Source: Thioalkalivibrio sp. AKL19 (GTDB lineage: Bacteria; Pseudomonadota; Gammaproteobacteria; Ectothiorhodospirales; Ectothiorhodospiraceae). From it: a stretch of 64,000 nucleotides of DNA. A model generated the notes under the pieces. It saw nothing but the letters and a program-made list of their open reading frames with translations, was not told the origin of the DNA and did no database searches. Location of the stretch: assembly GCF_000420165.1 (NCBI RefSeq), contig NZ_ATUK01000013.1:248001-312000 (forward strand). The letters are read 5' to 3'. This document shows, piece after piece, positions 18,334 through 27,656 of the stretch. Position numbers and translations under genes: made by a program. Position 1 is the stretch's first letter. The number at the start of each line of letters is the position of its first letter.

Positions 18334-18780
18334 TCAAGAACCCTGCCAACGCGCGTCTTCGTCGCGCGCATGGGCCTGTCGAGTTGCCCACATGTCCTGC
18401 TCGGTCTGCTGACGCCGGGCGTCATGCTGGGCCGTCTCGGCCCGCCGGCGTTCAAGCAGCTTCTCCAGCGAAAGGCTGTTGCGATGGCGTTCCAGCCATT
18501 CCTGGCGCGCCGTCTCTACCTGCGACTCCGCTGCCTGGATACGCAGATCCTGCTGCTCCAGCGCGGAGCGCAACTGGTCGCGCATCCCCGCCAGCCACTT
18601 CAGGGCATTCGCATCGTCCGGCAGAGTCGCCTGCAGGTATTCGCGCTGATACGTCTCCAGCCGCTCGCGTTGACCCGCGATGGCATCCAGCTGCTGCAAG
18701 CGCTCACCCAGCTGGCGCGTCGCCTCGCTCTCCTCGATCCGGCGCAGGCGCAACAGCCGTTCCAGGCGTTTCGGGTTCAT
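18334..18780 (-). CDS. fliJ: Flagellar export chaperone FliJ
   Basis: A 148-residue protein predicted to be almost entirely a two-helix antiparallel coiled coil rich in Arg, Glu and Gln. This is typical of FliJ, the stalk of the FliH-FliI export ATPase. It begins [20 protein letters not shown], close to the family pattern. Its start overlaps the fliI stop (ATGA). Confidence 0.93.
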   Translation of the reverse strand: MNPKRLERLLRLRRIEESEATRQLGERLQQLDAIAGQRERLETYQREYLQATLPDDANALKWLAGMRDQLRSALEQQDLRIQAAESQVETARQEWLERHRNSLSLEKLLERRRAETAQHDARRQQTEQDMWATRQAHARDEDARWQGS

Positions 18781-20156
18781 GCCGCCGCGCCCACCAGAGC
18801 CAGGAGATCATCCCGTGCGCGGTCGAAGCCGATGGCCTCATCGCGACCCTGTGCCAGATAGGCCTCCAGGCGTTCATGCATCACCACCGCCTCGTCCAGA
18901 TGAGGGTCGGCGCCCTTGCGATAGGCGCCCACGGCGATCAGGTCACGATTGCGCATGTAGGTTGCCGCGAGGTCGCGGAAACGCCGTGCGGCGCGCTCGT
19001 GTTCCGGCGTGATCAGCGAGGACATCACGCGCGAGACCGACGCACCCACATCGATGGCCGGATAGCGCCCGGTCTCCGCCACCTCGCGTGACAGGACCAC
19101 ATGGCCGTCGAGGATCGCGCGTGCCGCGTCCACGATGGGATCATTCTGGTCATCGCCTTCGGCCAGCACCGTATAGAAGGCCGTGATCGAGCCGCCCCCG
19201 ACATCGCCATTGCCGGCGCGCTCCACCAGCTGCGGCAGGCGCGCGAACACCGAGGCCGCATAGCCTTTGGAGGCCGGCGGTTCCCCGATCGCCATCGCGA
19301 TCTCGCGGGCCCCCTGGGCAAAACGGGTCAGGGAATCCATCAGCAGCAGCACATGCAGGCCCTGATCGCGGAAATGCTCCGCCACCGCTGTGGCCACCCA
19401 GGCGCCATGCTGGCGCAGCAGCGGCGACTGGTCGGCCGGCACCGCAACCACCACCGTGCGGGTGCGCGATTCCTCGTCCAGGATCTCGTGGATGAATTCG
19501 TTGACTTCCCGGCCGCGTTCGCCGATCAGGCCCACCACGATCACGTCCGCCGTGGTGTTGCGGGTCATCATCCCCAGCAACACGCTCTTGCCGACCCCCG
19601 AGCCCGCGAAGAGACCGAGACGCTGGCCGCGCCCCACCGACAACAGTCCATTGATCGCGCGGATCCCGACATCCAGCGGCTCGCGCACGGGTGCGCGCTG
19701 CAACGGGTTGATCGGCCGCCCGGCCAGCGGCCCGAAGTCATGGGTGCGGATCGGGCCCTGCCCGTCCAGTGGCCGGCCGTTGGCGTCGATCACCCGGCCG
19801 AGAAGCCCCTCGCCAACCGGGATCTGGCGCTGGTTGTCCAGCGGTTCGATACGCGCCCCGGGTGTCAGGCCGGTGGCCAGTTCCTCCGGCATCAGGAAGG
19901 TGCGTTCGTTCTGGAAGCCGACCACCTCGGCCGGCACCGGGTCCCCGGTCTCGCCATGGATCAGGGCACGCCCGCCAATCGGCAGACGCAAGCCCTCGGC
20001 CTCCAGCGTGAGCCCGGTCAGGCGCGACAGGTGGCCTTCCGACTGCGGCGGGTTGACCCGTTCCACCCGCCCCCGGGTCTGCTGCAGGCGATCCAGAAGA
20101 CCGGTGCTCAGGCGTTCGCGTCCCCTGCGGCGCAGGTCGTCGATCGGGGTGCTCAT
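18777..20156 (-). CDS. fliI: Flagellum-specific ATP synthase FliI
   Basis: A 459-residue export ATPase of the F1-beta/EscN family. The Walker A motif is in [16 protein letters not shown], Walker B in [15 protein letters not shown], and the family stretch [19 protein letters not shown] follows. The ATP-synthase-like N-terminal beta-barrel precedes it. The gene overlaps both fliH and fliJ by four bases, so fliHIJ form a coupled unit. Confidence 0.97.
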   Translation of the reverse strand: MSTPIDDLRRRGRERLSTGLLDRLQQTRGRVERVNPPQSEGHLSRLTGLTLEAEGLRLPIGGRALIHGETGDPVPAEVVGFQNERTFLMPEELATGLTPGARIEPLDNQRQIPVGEGLLGRVIDANGRPLDGQGPIRTHDFGPLAGRPINPLQRAPVREPLDVGIRAINGLLSVGRGQRLGLFAGSGVGKSVLLGMMTRNTTADVIVVGLIGERGREVNEFIHEILDEESRTRTVVVAVPADQSPLLRQHGAWVATAVAEHFRDQGLHVLLLMDSLTRFAQGAREIAMAIGEPPASKGYAASVFARLPQLVERAGNGDVGGGSITAFYTVLAEGDDQNDPIVDAARAILDGHVVLSREVAETGRYPAIDVGASVSRVMSSLITPEHERAARRFRDLAATYMRNRDLIAVGAYRKGADPHLDEAVVMHERLEAYLAQGRDEAIGFDRARDDLLALVGAAA

Positions 20157-20875
20157 GAATCCTCCGGGTTCGGGCCCGTTTCAGGGCGCGTTGCCGCCGG
20201 GCCCTGTGAGGGCGCGTCGTCGTCCGCCATCGGGGCTTCGCCGTTCCATAGCGCCTCCACGGCGTGTTGCAGCCGCCGTTCCAGGCTGGCGTCCACACTC
20301 GCCGCGCCCGCCTCGACCCGGCAGCCGCCGCGCGCCAGCGTTGGGTCCGGTACCCAGGTAATCCGCGTGTCCGAGCGTTCCCCGTAGGTCTCGACCAGTC
20401 CCTGATCATCCGGGTTCAAGTGAACGCGCACCTCCTGGTTGCGCCCCGGCAGCTGGGCCAGCGCCCCGTCCAGGACCGCCCGGATCTGTTCCGGCCGGGA
20501 TTCCAGTTCGCTCTGCACTACCTTCCGGGCCAGCACGGTCACCAGCGCGAGCAGCTCCGGCTCCAGGGCGTCCGTGGCGTCGGCCAGCGGGTCGGCCAGT
20601 CCGCCGGCAACGGCCTCCAGGGCCGCCACGGTCTCGCGCAGCTTCTTGTCCTCGCGCGCGCGGGCGGCCTTCTCGGCCTCCTTCTGCCCCAGTTCATGGC
20701 CTTCGGCATACCCCGCCTCGAAGCCGTTCTTGCGCGCCTCTTCCTCGATCGCCTCGATCTCGGCGGCGGTGGGCAGCCGACGCGGGGGGTGTACGCCATC
20801 CTCGCCGATCTCCGGCGGCTCCCACAGCGACGCCGAGGCGTCGGTATACAGCCTGGCCGCCGGGCTGTCGGTCAC
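20153..20875 (-). CDS. fliH: Flagellar export ATPase regulator FliH
   Basis: A 240-residue stator-like protein that binds and regulates FliI. The middle is a charged helical region with small-residue repeats ([21 protein letters not shown], with the family's spaced glycines). The C-terminal domain resembles the F1 delta subunit (LAPEL-type helices, [20 protein letters not shown] and [13 protein letters not shown]). It overlaps fliG and fliI by four bases each. Confidence 0.94.
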   Translation of the reverse strand: MTDSPAARLYTDASASLWEPPEIGEDGVHPPRRLPTAAEIEAIEEEARKNGFEAGYAEGHELGQKEAEKAARAREDKKLRETVAALEAVAGGLADPLADATDALEPELLALVTVLARKVVQSELESRPEQIRAVLDGALAQLPGRNQEVRVHLNPDDQGLVETYGERSDTRITWVPDPTLARGGCRVEAGAASVDASLERRLQHAVEALWNGEAPMADDDAPSQGPAATRPETGPNPEDS

Positions 20876-21888
20876 AACATGGCCTCGCTACCGCCACCAC
20901 CCAGCACGATGTCGCCGTTCTCCGCCAGGCGCCGGGCCACCGACAGGATCTCCTTCTGCGCGGCTTCCACTTCGCTGACGCGGACCGGGCCCTTGGCCTC
21001 GAGGTCCTCGCGCAGCATCTCGCCGGCGCGCTTGGACATGTTGCGGAAAATCTTGTCCTTCAGGTCGTCGTCGGCGCCCTTCAACGCGAGCACCAGGGAT
21101 TCGGTCTGGATCTCGCGCATCAGCGTCTGGATCCCGCGGTCGTCGATGTCCACCAGGTTCTCGAAGACGAACATCTCTTCCTCGATCCGCGAGCCCAGGT
21201 CGGAGTCGGACTCCTTGATCGTATCCATGATCTCGGCCTCCCGCGAGCCCTCCATCAGGTTCATGATGTTGGCCGCCGAACGCACCCCGCCCAGCATGGA
21301 GGTCTTGCTCGCTGCATTGCCAGAGAGTTGCCGGTCGAGGATCTCGTCCAGCTCCTGCAGCGCCTGGGGCTGGACCCCGTCCATGGTGGCGATGCGCATC
21401 ACGATGTCGGACTGCACCCGGCCGGGCAGATACTGCAGGGTGTCCGAGGCCTGGTCGGAATCCAGGTGCGACAGCACGATGGCCACGATCTGCGGATGCT
21501 CGTTGCGCAGCATGTCCGCGATCGCACGCGGGTCCAGCCACTTCAGCGCCTCGATCCCCTTGGAATTGCGCCCGAGGAGGATGCGGTCGATCAGGCCCGA
21601 GGCCTTGTCGCCGAGCGCATTCTCCATGACGCTGCGCACGTACTCGTCGGCCCCCACACCCAGCGCGGTTTGTTCCTGCACATGGGTGGAAAACTCGTGC
21701 AGCGCGGCGTTCACGTCACTACGGGAGATGCGGTCCATCGAGGCCATCGCGGTGCCGATCTTCTGCACCTCCTTGGGCCCCATGTGGCGCATGACCTCGG
21801 CGGCGGCATCTTCGCCGAGGCTCATCATGAACACGGCGGCGCGTTCGGCGCCTTCCAGATTGGAGTTCTTGTCAGCGGCCATCGTCAC
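20872..21888 (-). CDS. fliG: Flagellar motor switch protein FliG
   Basis: A 338-residue C-ring protein that interacts with the stator and with FliF. The N-terminus shows LEGAERAAVFMMSLGEDAAAEVMRH. The middle domain has the family EHPQIVAIVLSHLDSDQAS. The C-terminal torque helix region includes MFVFENLVDIDDRGIQTLM, with charged residues conserved. It overlaps the end of fliF by 17 bases. An ATG two codons in (21882) is an alternative start. Confidence 0.97.
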   Translation of the reverse strand: MTMAADKNSNLEGAERAAVFMMSLGEDAAAEVMRHMGPKEVQKIGTAMASMDRISRSDVNAALHEFSTHVQEQTALGVGADEYVRSVMENALGDKASGLIDRILLGRNSKGIEALKWLDPRAIADMLRNEHPQIVAIVLSHLDSDQASDTLQYLPGRVQSDIVMRIATMDGVQPQALQELDEILDRQLSGNAASKTSMLGGVRSAANIMNLMEGSREAEIMDTIKESDSDLGSRIEEEMFVFENLVDIDDRGIQTLMREIQTESLVLALKGADDDLKDKIFRNMSKRAGEMLREDLEAKGPVRVSEVEAAQKEILSVARRLAENGDIVLGGGGSEAML

Positions 21889-23542
21889 CCAACCACGTCT
21901 TCATCACCTGTGCCACGCGCTTGGGATCCTCGCGGACCATCTCGCGCACGGCCTCCAGATCCATCTCCTGCTGGTCCGGTCCCTTGGGCCCGGTCAGCGC
22001 GGCCACGGCCGATCCTTCGCTCTGCCCCTGCCCCATACCGGCCTCTCCGCCGGACTCGTCGGTCAAGGCCTCGCGCTCATCCTCGCGACGGGGCGGGGCC
22101 GGCGGGCGCTTCATCAGATGTTTCATCGCGGGTCGCACCACCGTCAGCAAGATAATCAGGGCCAGCAACAGCGCCGCCACAATCTTGACAACCTCGATGA
22201 ACCAGGGCTGCTCCCAGAAGGCGATCTCTTCCGCCGGAAGTTCCTCGACCGGTGCCTCGAACGGGGCCGTCACCACGTTGATCGTATCGCCACGCTCGGC
22301 ATTGAAGCCAACCGCCTCGCGCACCAGCGCCTCGATGCGGTCCAGTTCTTCCGCATCTCGCGCCACCTGCACGGTCTCGCCGTCCTCGTTCACTTCCTGC
22401 CGGAAGTCCACCACGACCGCGGTGGACACCCGCTGCACGCCGCCGGGCATCTCGCGGATGTGATTGATCCGGCGGTCCACCTCGTAGTTGCGGGTCACGT
22501 TGGTACTGCGACTGCCCGGGAGCGGCGCCGGCTGGACACCGCCCTCATCGTCTTCGGCACCCACCGCCCCACCCTCGGGCGGCTGGTTAGTCAGGGCCCC
22601 TGGAACGCCCCCCATGCCGCCCTCGGAGCCCGTGCGTTCTTCCTCGCGGGTCTGCTCGGAGCGCAGCGCGATCGTCTCGGGATCGTACAGCTCCTCGGTG
22701 CGCTCGGTGCGCGAAAAATCGATGTCCGCGTTCACCTGCACCCGGACCTTGTCGCGACCCACGATCGGAATCAGCAGGTCGCGGATCCGGTCGGTGTAAC
22801 GGTTTTCCACATCCCGGGTGAAGCTGAGGCGATCGCCACTGCCGCCCATGCCCGACTCGGCCCCGTCCTGGGTCAGCAGGTTCCCGCGCTGATCCACTAC
22901 GGTCACGCGCTCGGGATCCAGGTCCGACGTGCTGGACGCTACCAGGTGCACGATCGCACCCACCTGCGACTCGCTCAGGGAGCGATTCCCCCGCAGGTGC
23001 ACCACGACGGAGGCACTGGCCGGGCGCCGGTCGCGCACGAACACCGACTGCTCGGCCTCGGCGATATGCACCCGCGCCCGCTCGACAGCGTCCAGCGAGG
23101 CGACCGTGCGGCCGAGTTCGCCCTCCATCGCGCGATGGTGGCGTGCCCCCTCGATCATGCGGCTGGTGCCCAGGCCGGTGTCTTCCTGCAGGAGTTCGAA
23201 GCCCAGGTCCCCGGAGCGCGGCAGCCCCTCGCTCGCCAGCTGCAAGCGCGCATCGGCCACATCCCCTTGAGGCACCTTCACCTGCCCGGTCGTGGAATCC
23301 ACCTGGTACTGGATCCCGGCCTGGGACAGCACCTGCACCACCTCCGCCGCGTCCTCCGCATCCATGCGCGGAAACAGCGGCACATAGGTCGGCCGCATCG
23401 CCCAGTACAGCAGCGCCACGATCACCACGATCGCACCCGCCAGCATCCCGATCAGGGCCAGCTGACGCCCCGCGGGCATCCCGTTGAACTCCTTGATGCC
23501 CCCGGTTACCACCGCCGGCAGGGTTTGTGCATTCTCGGCCAT
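21872..23542 (-). CDS. fliF: Flagellar MS-ring protein FliF
   Basis: A 556-residue ring protein spanning the inner membrane. One membrane helix is near residues 28-48 (LALIGMLAGAIVVIVALLYW) and a second near residue 440 (WFIEVVKIVAALLLALIILL, approximate). The periplasmic ring-building motifs lie between them (LFPRMDAEDAAEVVQVL, YQVDSTTGQVKVP, RVHIAEAEQSVF). The C-terminal tail ends in acidic sequence that binds FliG. It follows fliE by 32 bases. Confidence 0.97.
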   Translation of the reverse strand: MAENAQTLPAVVTGGIKEFNGMPAGRQLALIGMLAGAIVVIVALLYWAMRPTYVPLFPRMDAEDAAEVVQVLSQAGIQYQVDSTTGQVKVPQGDVADARLQLASEGLPRSGDLGFELLQEDTGLGTSRMIEGARHHRAMEGELGRTVASLDAVERARVHIAEAEQSVFVRDRRPASASVVVHLRGNRSLSESQVGAIVHLVASSTSDLDPERVTVVDQRGNLLTQDGAESGMGGSGDRLSFTRDVENRYTDRIRDLLIPIVGRDKVRVQVNADIDFSRTERTEELYDPETIALRSEQTREEERTGSEGGMGGVPGALTNQPPEGGAVGAEDDEGGVQPAPLPGSRSTNVTRNYEVDRRINHIREMPGGVQRVSTAVVVDFRQEVNEDGETVQVARDAEELDRIEALVREAVGFNAERGDTINVVTAPFEAPVEELPAEEIAFWEQPWFIEVVKIVAALLLALIILLTVVRPAMKHLMKRPPAPPRREDEREALTDESGGEAGMGQGQSEGSAVAALTGPKGPDQQEMDLEAVREMVREDPKRVAQVMKTWLGDDGR

Positions 23543-23574
23543 CGTCCGTTTTCTCCCTCAGCCCGTCCGGCCGA

Positions 23575-23919
23575 TCAGACCTGCATCCGCATGATTTCCT
23601 GGTACGCGGTCAGCAGCCGGTTGCGTACCTGGTTGGTCGCCTCAAAGGCAATACTGGACTTGCTCATGGCTGTCATCACCTGTGGCAGGCTCACGCTGTC
23701 GTCGCCCAGCTCGAAACGGGTCTGCAGGTCGGAGGCCGTTTGTTGCGTCTCGTTCACGCCGCGCAGCGACTCGGTCAGCACGTTCTGGAAGTCCGCGCCG
23801 CCCACGCGCTGGGGGTCGCGCACCTGCTGGGCCGGATTCGTACCCTCGATCCCGTTCGTCTGCGTCAACTGACGCATCTGCTGCAGGACGTTCTGGATCT
23901 GCATCTCGCTCATGGTCAT
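23575..23919 (-). CDS. fliE: Flagellar hook-basal body complex protein FliE
   Basis: A 114-residue rod-MS ring junction protein. The family C-terminus is clear: SLPQVMTAMSKSSIAFEATNQ, then VRNRLLTAYQEIMRMQV. It is the first gene of fliEFGHIJK, and a sigma-54 promoter lies 80-95 bases upstream of its start. An ATG two codons inside (MSEMQIQN) is an alternative start. Confidence 0.96.
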   Translation of the reverse strand: MTMSEMQIQNVLQQMRQLTQTNGIEGTNPAQQVRDPQRVGGADFQNVLTESLRGVNETQQTASDLQTRFELGDDSVSLPQVMTAMSKSSIAFEATNQVRNRLLTAYQEIMRMQV

Positions 23920-23998
23920 TACCCCCGGGGCTTCTCGTCACGCCGGACCGTCCCGCAGGACGGACCCGGCGTGTTGCGGTTCTGTCTGGAAATCATCA

Positions 23999-24014
23999 AG
24001 CAATCGACATGCCA
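23999..24014 (-). promoter_or_regulatory. Sigma-54 promoter of the fliE operon
   Basis: The minus strand reads TGGCATGTCGATTGCT, which fits the sigma-54 consensus at every conserved position except the C before G of the -24 element. It lies just beyond the fleR stop codon and 80 bases upstream of the fliE start. This fits FleR- or FleQ-activated class III expression of fliEFGHIJK. Confidence 0.82.
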
Positions 24015-24026
24015 GGCCACTCGGCG

Positions 24027-25397
24027 TCAGCCGGATGCGGGCACCGCAAAGCCGTGCTCGCGCAGGCGCGCCAGCTTGTAACGCAATGTTCTCGGGCTGA
24101 TTCCCAGGCGATCCGCCGCCTCCTTGCGGCGCCCGCCCGACTCCCGCAGGACGTTCAGGATCACCCGGCCCTCCTGGGTCTGAAGGGTCTGCTCCAGCAT
24201 GGGTGTCGGGTTTTCGTCGATGCCCTCTGCCGCGTGCCCCGGCGCGTGCGGGGCGACTCCGGCGGCATTCGGCGAGGCCCAAGGGCCCAACATGTCGGCG
24301 TCCAGCCAGACCGCCTCTGCCGTCACCCGTGGGGTCTCGTCCTCGTGGAGCGTGATCGCGCGTTCCATCACGTTGGCAAGCTCGCGCACGTTGCCGGGCC
24401 AGTCATGCGCCTGCAGGCGTCGCTGCGCGCCCGCGTCGAGATCCTGCAGCCGTCCTCCGCTCAGGCGGCGCAGCAGGGCCTGCGCGAGCGGCACGATATC
24501 CTCGGGCCGTTCGCGCAGCGGCGGAATGCAGAGGGGGAAAACGTTCAGACGGTAGTAGAGGTCCTCGCGCAGCTCGCCCTCGGCCACCGCCGCGCGCAAG
24601 TCACGGTTGGAGGTCGCGATCACCCGCACGTCCACGCGTTGCGCCTGTCGCCCCCCGAGCGGCTCGACCTCCCGCTCCTGCAGGGCGCGCAGCAGCTTGG
24701 CCTGCAGATGCACGGGGATCTCGGTCACTTCGTCGAGCAACAGGGTCCCGCCATGGGCGCGCTGGAACTTGCCCGGCCGCGCCTCCACCGCACCGGTAAA
24801 CGCGCCCTTGGCGTGTCCGAACAGCATGGCCTCGAGCATCGCCTCGGGGAGCGCCGCACAGTTGATTGCCTCGAACGGGCCCCGCTTGCGCGGCGAACGC
24901 GCATGCAGTTGCCGCGCCAGCACTTCCTTGCCCACTCCCGACTCCCCGGTGACGAATACGGTCGCGGCGCTGGACGCGATGCGCGAGACAAACCGGTCGA
25001 TCCCCTGCATCGCGGCACTCCGGGCGACCAGCGCGGGAGCTTCGAAGTCGCGCCCGGATGCCAGCAGTGGGCGCAGCCACTGAGCCAGGGATTCCCCCAT
25101 CTCCGGCAGCGCAAAGTGCGCATCGACCCCGGCCCGCATGGCAGCCAGCTCGCGCTCGTGGCTGGCATCCAGGCTCACGGCGGCAAACGCAGAGCGTGGT
25201 TGCGGCAGGGGTCCGGCGGGAACCGCCGCGGCGTCCGCCAGAAGCACCGCCGCAGCACCGGTCCCCTCAAGGGTCTGCGGCAACGCCGCGGCGGTGCAGG
25301 TCTGCAATCGCACCCGCGGAATCGTGGCCAGCACTCGGACCACGGCCTCGCGCAGGGCCGGTTCGGCATCCACCAACAGGATTGTGGCTCGCGACAT
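24027..25397 (-). CDS. fleR: Sigma-54-dependent response regulator FleR-like
   Basis: A 456-residue NtrC-type activator. The AAA+ domain has FVTGESGVGKEVLARQ (Walker A), GAFTGA in HAKGAFTGAVEARPG (sigma-54 contact) and GTLLLDEVTEIP (Walker B). The C-terminal Fis-type helix-turn-helix is seen in RKEAADRLGISPRTLRYKLARL. The N-terminal receiver domain is degenerate. Asp10 survives in ILLVDAEPALRE, but the second acid is displaced, the acceptor region reads VLLADAAAVP, and the conserved lysine is replaced (AHFALPEM). No fleS kinase gene adjoins it. In Pseudomonas FleR activates basal-body and hook genes after phosphorylation by FleS; here phosphorylation-independent action is likely. Confidence 0.88.
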   Translation of the reverse strand: MSRATILLVDAEPALREAVVRVLATIPRVRLQTCTAAALPQTLEGTGAAAVLLADAAAVPAGPLPQPRSAFAAVSLDASHERELAAMRAGVDAHFALPEMGESLAQWLRPLLASGRDFEAPALVARSAAMQGIDRFVSRIASSAATVFVTGESGVGKEVLARQLHARSPRKRGPFEAINCAALPEAMLEAMLFGHAKGAFTGAVEARPGKFQRAHGGTLLLDEVTEIPVHLQAKLLRALQEREVEPLGGRQAQRVDVRVIATSNRDLRAAVAEGELREDLYYRLNVFPLCIPPLRERPEDIVPLAQALLRRLSGGRLQDLDAGAQRRLQAHDWPGNVRELANVMERAITLHEDETPRVTAEAVWLDADMLGPWASPNAAGVAPHAPGHAAEGIDENPTPMLEQTLQTQEGRVILNVLRESGGRRKEAADRLGISPRTLRYKLARLREHGFAVPASG

Positions 25398-25430
25398 GGA
25401 CGTCTTCCCTCAGAGATTCGGGAGACATCC

Positions 25431-25446
25431 AGCAAAAAACGCGCCA
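25431..25446 (-). promoter_or_regulatory. Sigma-54 promoter of fleR
   Basis: The minus strand reads TGGCGCGTTTTTTGCT, matching TGGCNCG-N4-TTGCW with correct spacing. It lies 34 bases upstream of the fleR ATG. This placement reproduces the known FleQ-to-fleSR step of the Pseudomonas flagellar hierarchy. Confidence 0.8.
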
Positions 25447-25597
25447 TCAATGCAAGTCATTGACTAGTCGGGGTAATAAAGGGACACCGGGCTAAAACCG
25501 TCAATCCCCCGGCGGCGGAAGGAACCCGGTTCGCGGATCCGGGTGACGGGATTCCGACCCCTGCCGCACGTCGCTGGGGGCTGCCCCCGGCGTCGGG

Positions 25598-26974
25598 TCA
25601 GGCCTTGCCCAGGCCGAACTTGCGCATGCGCTCGACCAGGGTGGTCCGGCGCATGCCCAGACGCCGCGCGGCCCGCGCGACCACGTGCCCGGTCTCGTCC
25701 AGGGCGCGCGTAATCATGTCGCGCTCGAGGTCATTCAGGAAGCTGCGAAGGTCCACTCCTTCCGGCGGGAGGCCTCCAGCCAGCAGGTTCGCTCCCGAGG
25801 CGCCCGGCTCGGACGCACCCGGGGCGGTGGGCGCCAGGTTCAGGTCCTCGATCCCGTCGGGGCGAACCCGCGGCGGTAGCTGAGCGAGGTCGACCGGAAG
25901 GTCGGGATACATGATGGCGAGTTGCTCCAGTAGATTCGCCAGTTCCCGAATATTGCCCGGCCACTCCAACTGCGACAGATGCGCGATAACGGCCGGTGTC
26001 AGGTGAGCCGGAGTCATGCCCTGCTCCCGCAACCGGTCCTCCAAGGCCACAATCAACTGTGGCAGGTCACTGGTACGTTCGCGCAGGGGTGGCAGTTCGA
26101 TGGGAAAGACGCTCAGGCGAAAGAAAAGATCCTGCCGGAAACTGCCATCCGCCACCGCATCATCCAGATTCCGGTGGGTGGCCGCGATGATCCGTGCGCG
26201 CGCCGGCATCGACTTGTTGGAACCCACCCGCTCGAAAACCCGTTCCTGCAGCACGCGCAGGAGCTTCACCTGCATCGGCAGCGGCATGTCGCCGATCTCG
26301 TCCAGGAACAGCGTACCGTCCTCGGCCAGCTCAAAGCGCCCGGCACGGGCGGTGAACGCACCGGTAAACGCTCCTTTCTCGTGGCCGAACAGCTCGCTCT
26401 CCAGAAGATCGCCCGGGATCGCGCCACAGTTCACGGCCACGAACGGCTTGTCCGCGCGATCCGATGCGTTATGGATGGCGCGAGCCACGACTTCCTTGCC
26501 AGAGCCGGTCTCGCCCAGGATCAACGCCGTGGCATCGGTGCGCGCGACCTGCCCCACCAGACGCTTCACCGCCTGCATAGTGGGATGTACCCCCACCAGC
26601 CCGGGCATATCGTCGTACCCCGGTTCGCGCCCGAAGCGCAACCACTGCAGTACCTGTGAAACCCCTCCGATCGACAGCGGATGTTCCACAACACAATCCA
26701 CCCCGGGGGCTTGAACCCTGCCCCCATCGGTGGGCTGGACCACGACTGGAGCAGCATCACCCGCCCGCTCTTGCAGGCGGGCATCGAGCTCGGCCGCCGG
26801 GCCGCAAAGCCACACGGCCGCGGCCGGCGTGCCATCCGTCAGATCGTTGGGATTATCGTGGGTCTCGGCCTGGAACCCGAGGCAGTTAAGGATGGCCCGG
26901 GTGGCGTCCGTGGCGCCCGCATCGCCGCTGAGCGCAATACGCATCGTCTCCTGCTTGTCACCAGAATCCTGCAT
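25598..26974 (-). CDS. fleQ: Flagellar master regulator FleQ, sigma-54 activator
   Basis: A 458-residue activator. The N-terminal FleQ domain ([20 protein letters not shown] onward) is receiver-like but lacks phosphorylation residues, as is usual for FleQ. The AAA+ domain shows [18 protein letters not shown] (Walker A), GAFTGA in [15 protein letters not shown] and [12 protein letters not shown] (Walker B). The C-terminal HTH is [24 protein letters not shown]. The ATG at 26974 is chosen for a GGGA eight bases upstream. An ATG at 26944, preceded by AGGAG at very short spacing, is the alternative. FleQ also binds c-di-GMP in Pseudomonas; binding residues were not verified here. Confidence 0.93.
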   Translation of the reverse strand: MQDSGDKQETMRIALSGDAGATDATRAILNCLGFQAETHDNPNDLTDGTPAAAVWLCGPAAELDARLQERAGDAAPVVVQPTDGGRVQAPGVDCVVEHPLSIGGVSQVLQWLRFGREPGYDDMPGLVGVHPTMQAVKRLVGQVARTDATALILGETGSGKEVVARAIHNASDRADKPFVAVNCGAIPGDLLESELFGHEKGAFTGAFTARAGRFELAEDGTLFLDEIGDMPLPMQVKLLRVLQERVFERVGSNKSMPARARIIAATHRNLDDAVADGSFRQDLFFRLSVFPIELPPLRERTSDLPQLIVALEDRLREQGMTPAHLTPAVIAHLSQLEWPGNIRELANLLEQLAIMYPDLPVDLAQLPPRVRPDGIEDLNLAPTAPGASEPGASGANLLAGGLPPEGVDLRSFLNDLERDMITRALDETGHVVARAARRLGMRRTTLVERMRKFGLGKA

Positions 26975-26997
26975 ACCGCTTTTCCCGATTGATGCGC

Positions 26998-27025
26998 CCG
27001 GATGAAACGGCTTGTTCTCATCCGG
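26998..27025 (-). other. Inverted repeat in the fleQ leader
   Basis: CCGGATGA and TCATCCGG form a perfect 8-base inverted repeat around a 12-base loop, 24 bases upstream of the chosen fleQ start and just after the PilZ-like gene. It could be an operator or an mRNA hairpin. No T-run follows, so it is not an intrinsic terminator. Confidence 0.4.
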
Positions 27026-27053
27026 TGATGTGATCGAGTTCGCAGTATCCGGT

Positions 27054-27614
27054 CTATTTGCGACTGCCGTCAACTTTCTGGCGTTTCTCGGCGATGTCAC
27101 GGCGGTGCAGCCGGAAAATCCAGCGGCCGATGGCTTCCCCCAGCGGCCCATCGACACCCACCCAGCGAGTCAATTGCTGGCCTCCACGGGTTGTCGGAGT
27201 CTCGACACCGAACACGCAGGGCTGCGGAAGCAGGCGACTGAGATAGACCTCCACGCGGTCGCAATCCTCCGGCAGTGTGCCCGCGGGCAATACGATCCCG
27301 TGGCCGCTGATCGTCACCGCCACCGGGTCCGGGCGCTCCGGGTGCAGCGACTCGGCGACCAGATGCAGCAACAGGTCCAGCTTGTGCTCCAGGCGCTGCA
27401 CCTCGGGCGCGGCCTCGTCCTCGTGCGGCATCGAGCCGCGCGAGTGCGTATCGTCGAACAGGTCGAGGCTTTCGATCAGACGCTGCGCCAGCACCGGATC
27501 GGTGGTCGGGCGACTGGACGGGCCGATCATCAGGTCCGTGTTTACGCGCAGGTCCTCTCCGAGGAACTCGTCCTGACCGGCTTCATCCATGTCCGCACCC
27601 GCCTCCCGCGTCAT
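27054..27614 (-). CDS. Atypical PilZ-domain-like protein next to fleQ
   Basis: A 186-residue soluble protein. The centre has [16 protein letters not shown], a helix typical of atypical PilZ proteins. It is followed by [15 protein letters not shown] (the PilZ beta-barrel start) and a C-terminal segment [23 protein letters not shown] with the family's IFR-x-HRR ending. The classical RxxxR c-di-GMP motif is not evident, so binding is uncertain. It is the first gene of the flagellar run, 79 bases before fleQ. It is probably a c-di-GMP-related regulator or adaptor of motility. The call rests on pattern recognition. Confidence 0.6.
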   Translation of the reverse strand: MTREAGADMDEAGQDEFLGEDLRVNTDLMIGPSSRPTTDPVLAQRLIESLDLFDDTHSRGSMPHEDEAAPEVQRLEHKLDLLLHLVAESLHPERPDPVAVTISGHGIVLPAGTLPEDCDRVEVYLSRLLPQPCVFGVETPTTRGGQQLTRWVGVDGPLGEAIGRWIFRLHRRDIAEKRQKVDGSRK

Positions 27615-27656
27615 CCGTGCAAATGCCTTCGTTATAGACCATCGATCCGCTGTACT

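Noticed and set aside
25560-25597. GGGGG-CAG-CCCCC hairpin after fleQ as an intrinsic terminator
   Set aside because: The stem is short and no T-run follows on the minus strand.
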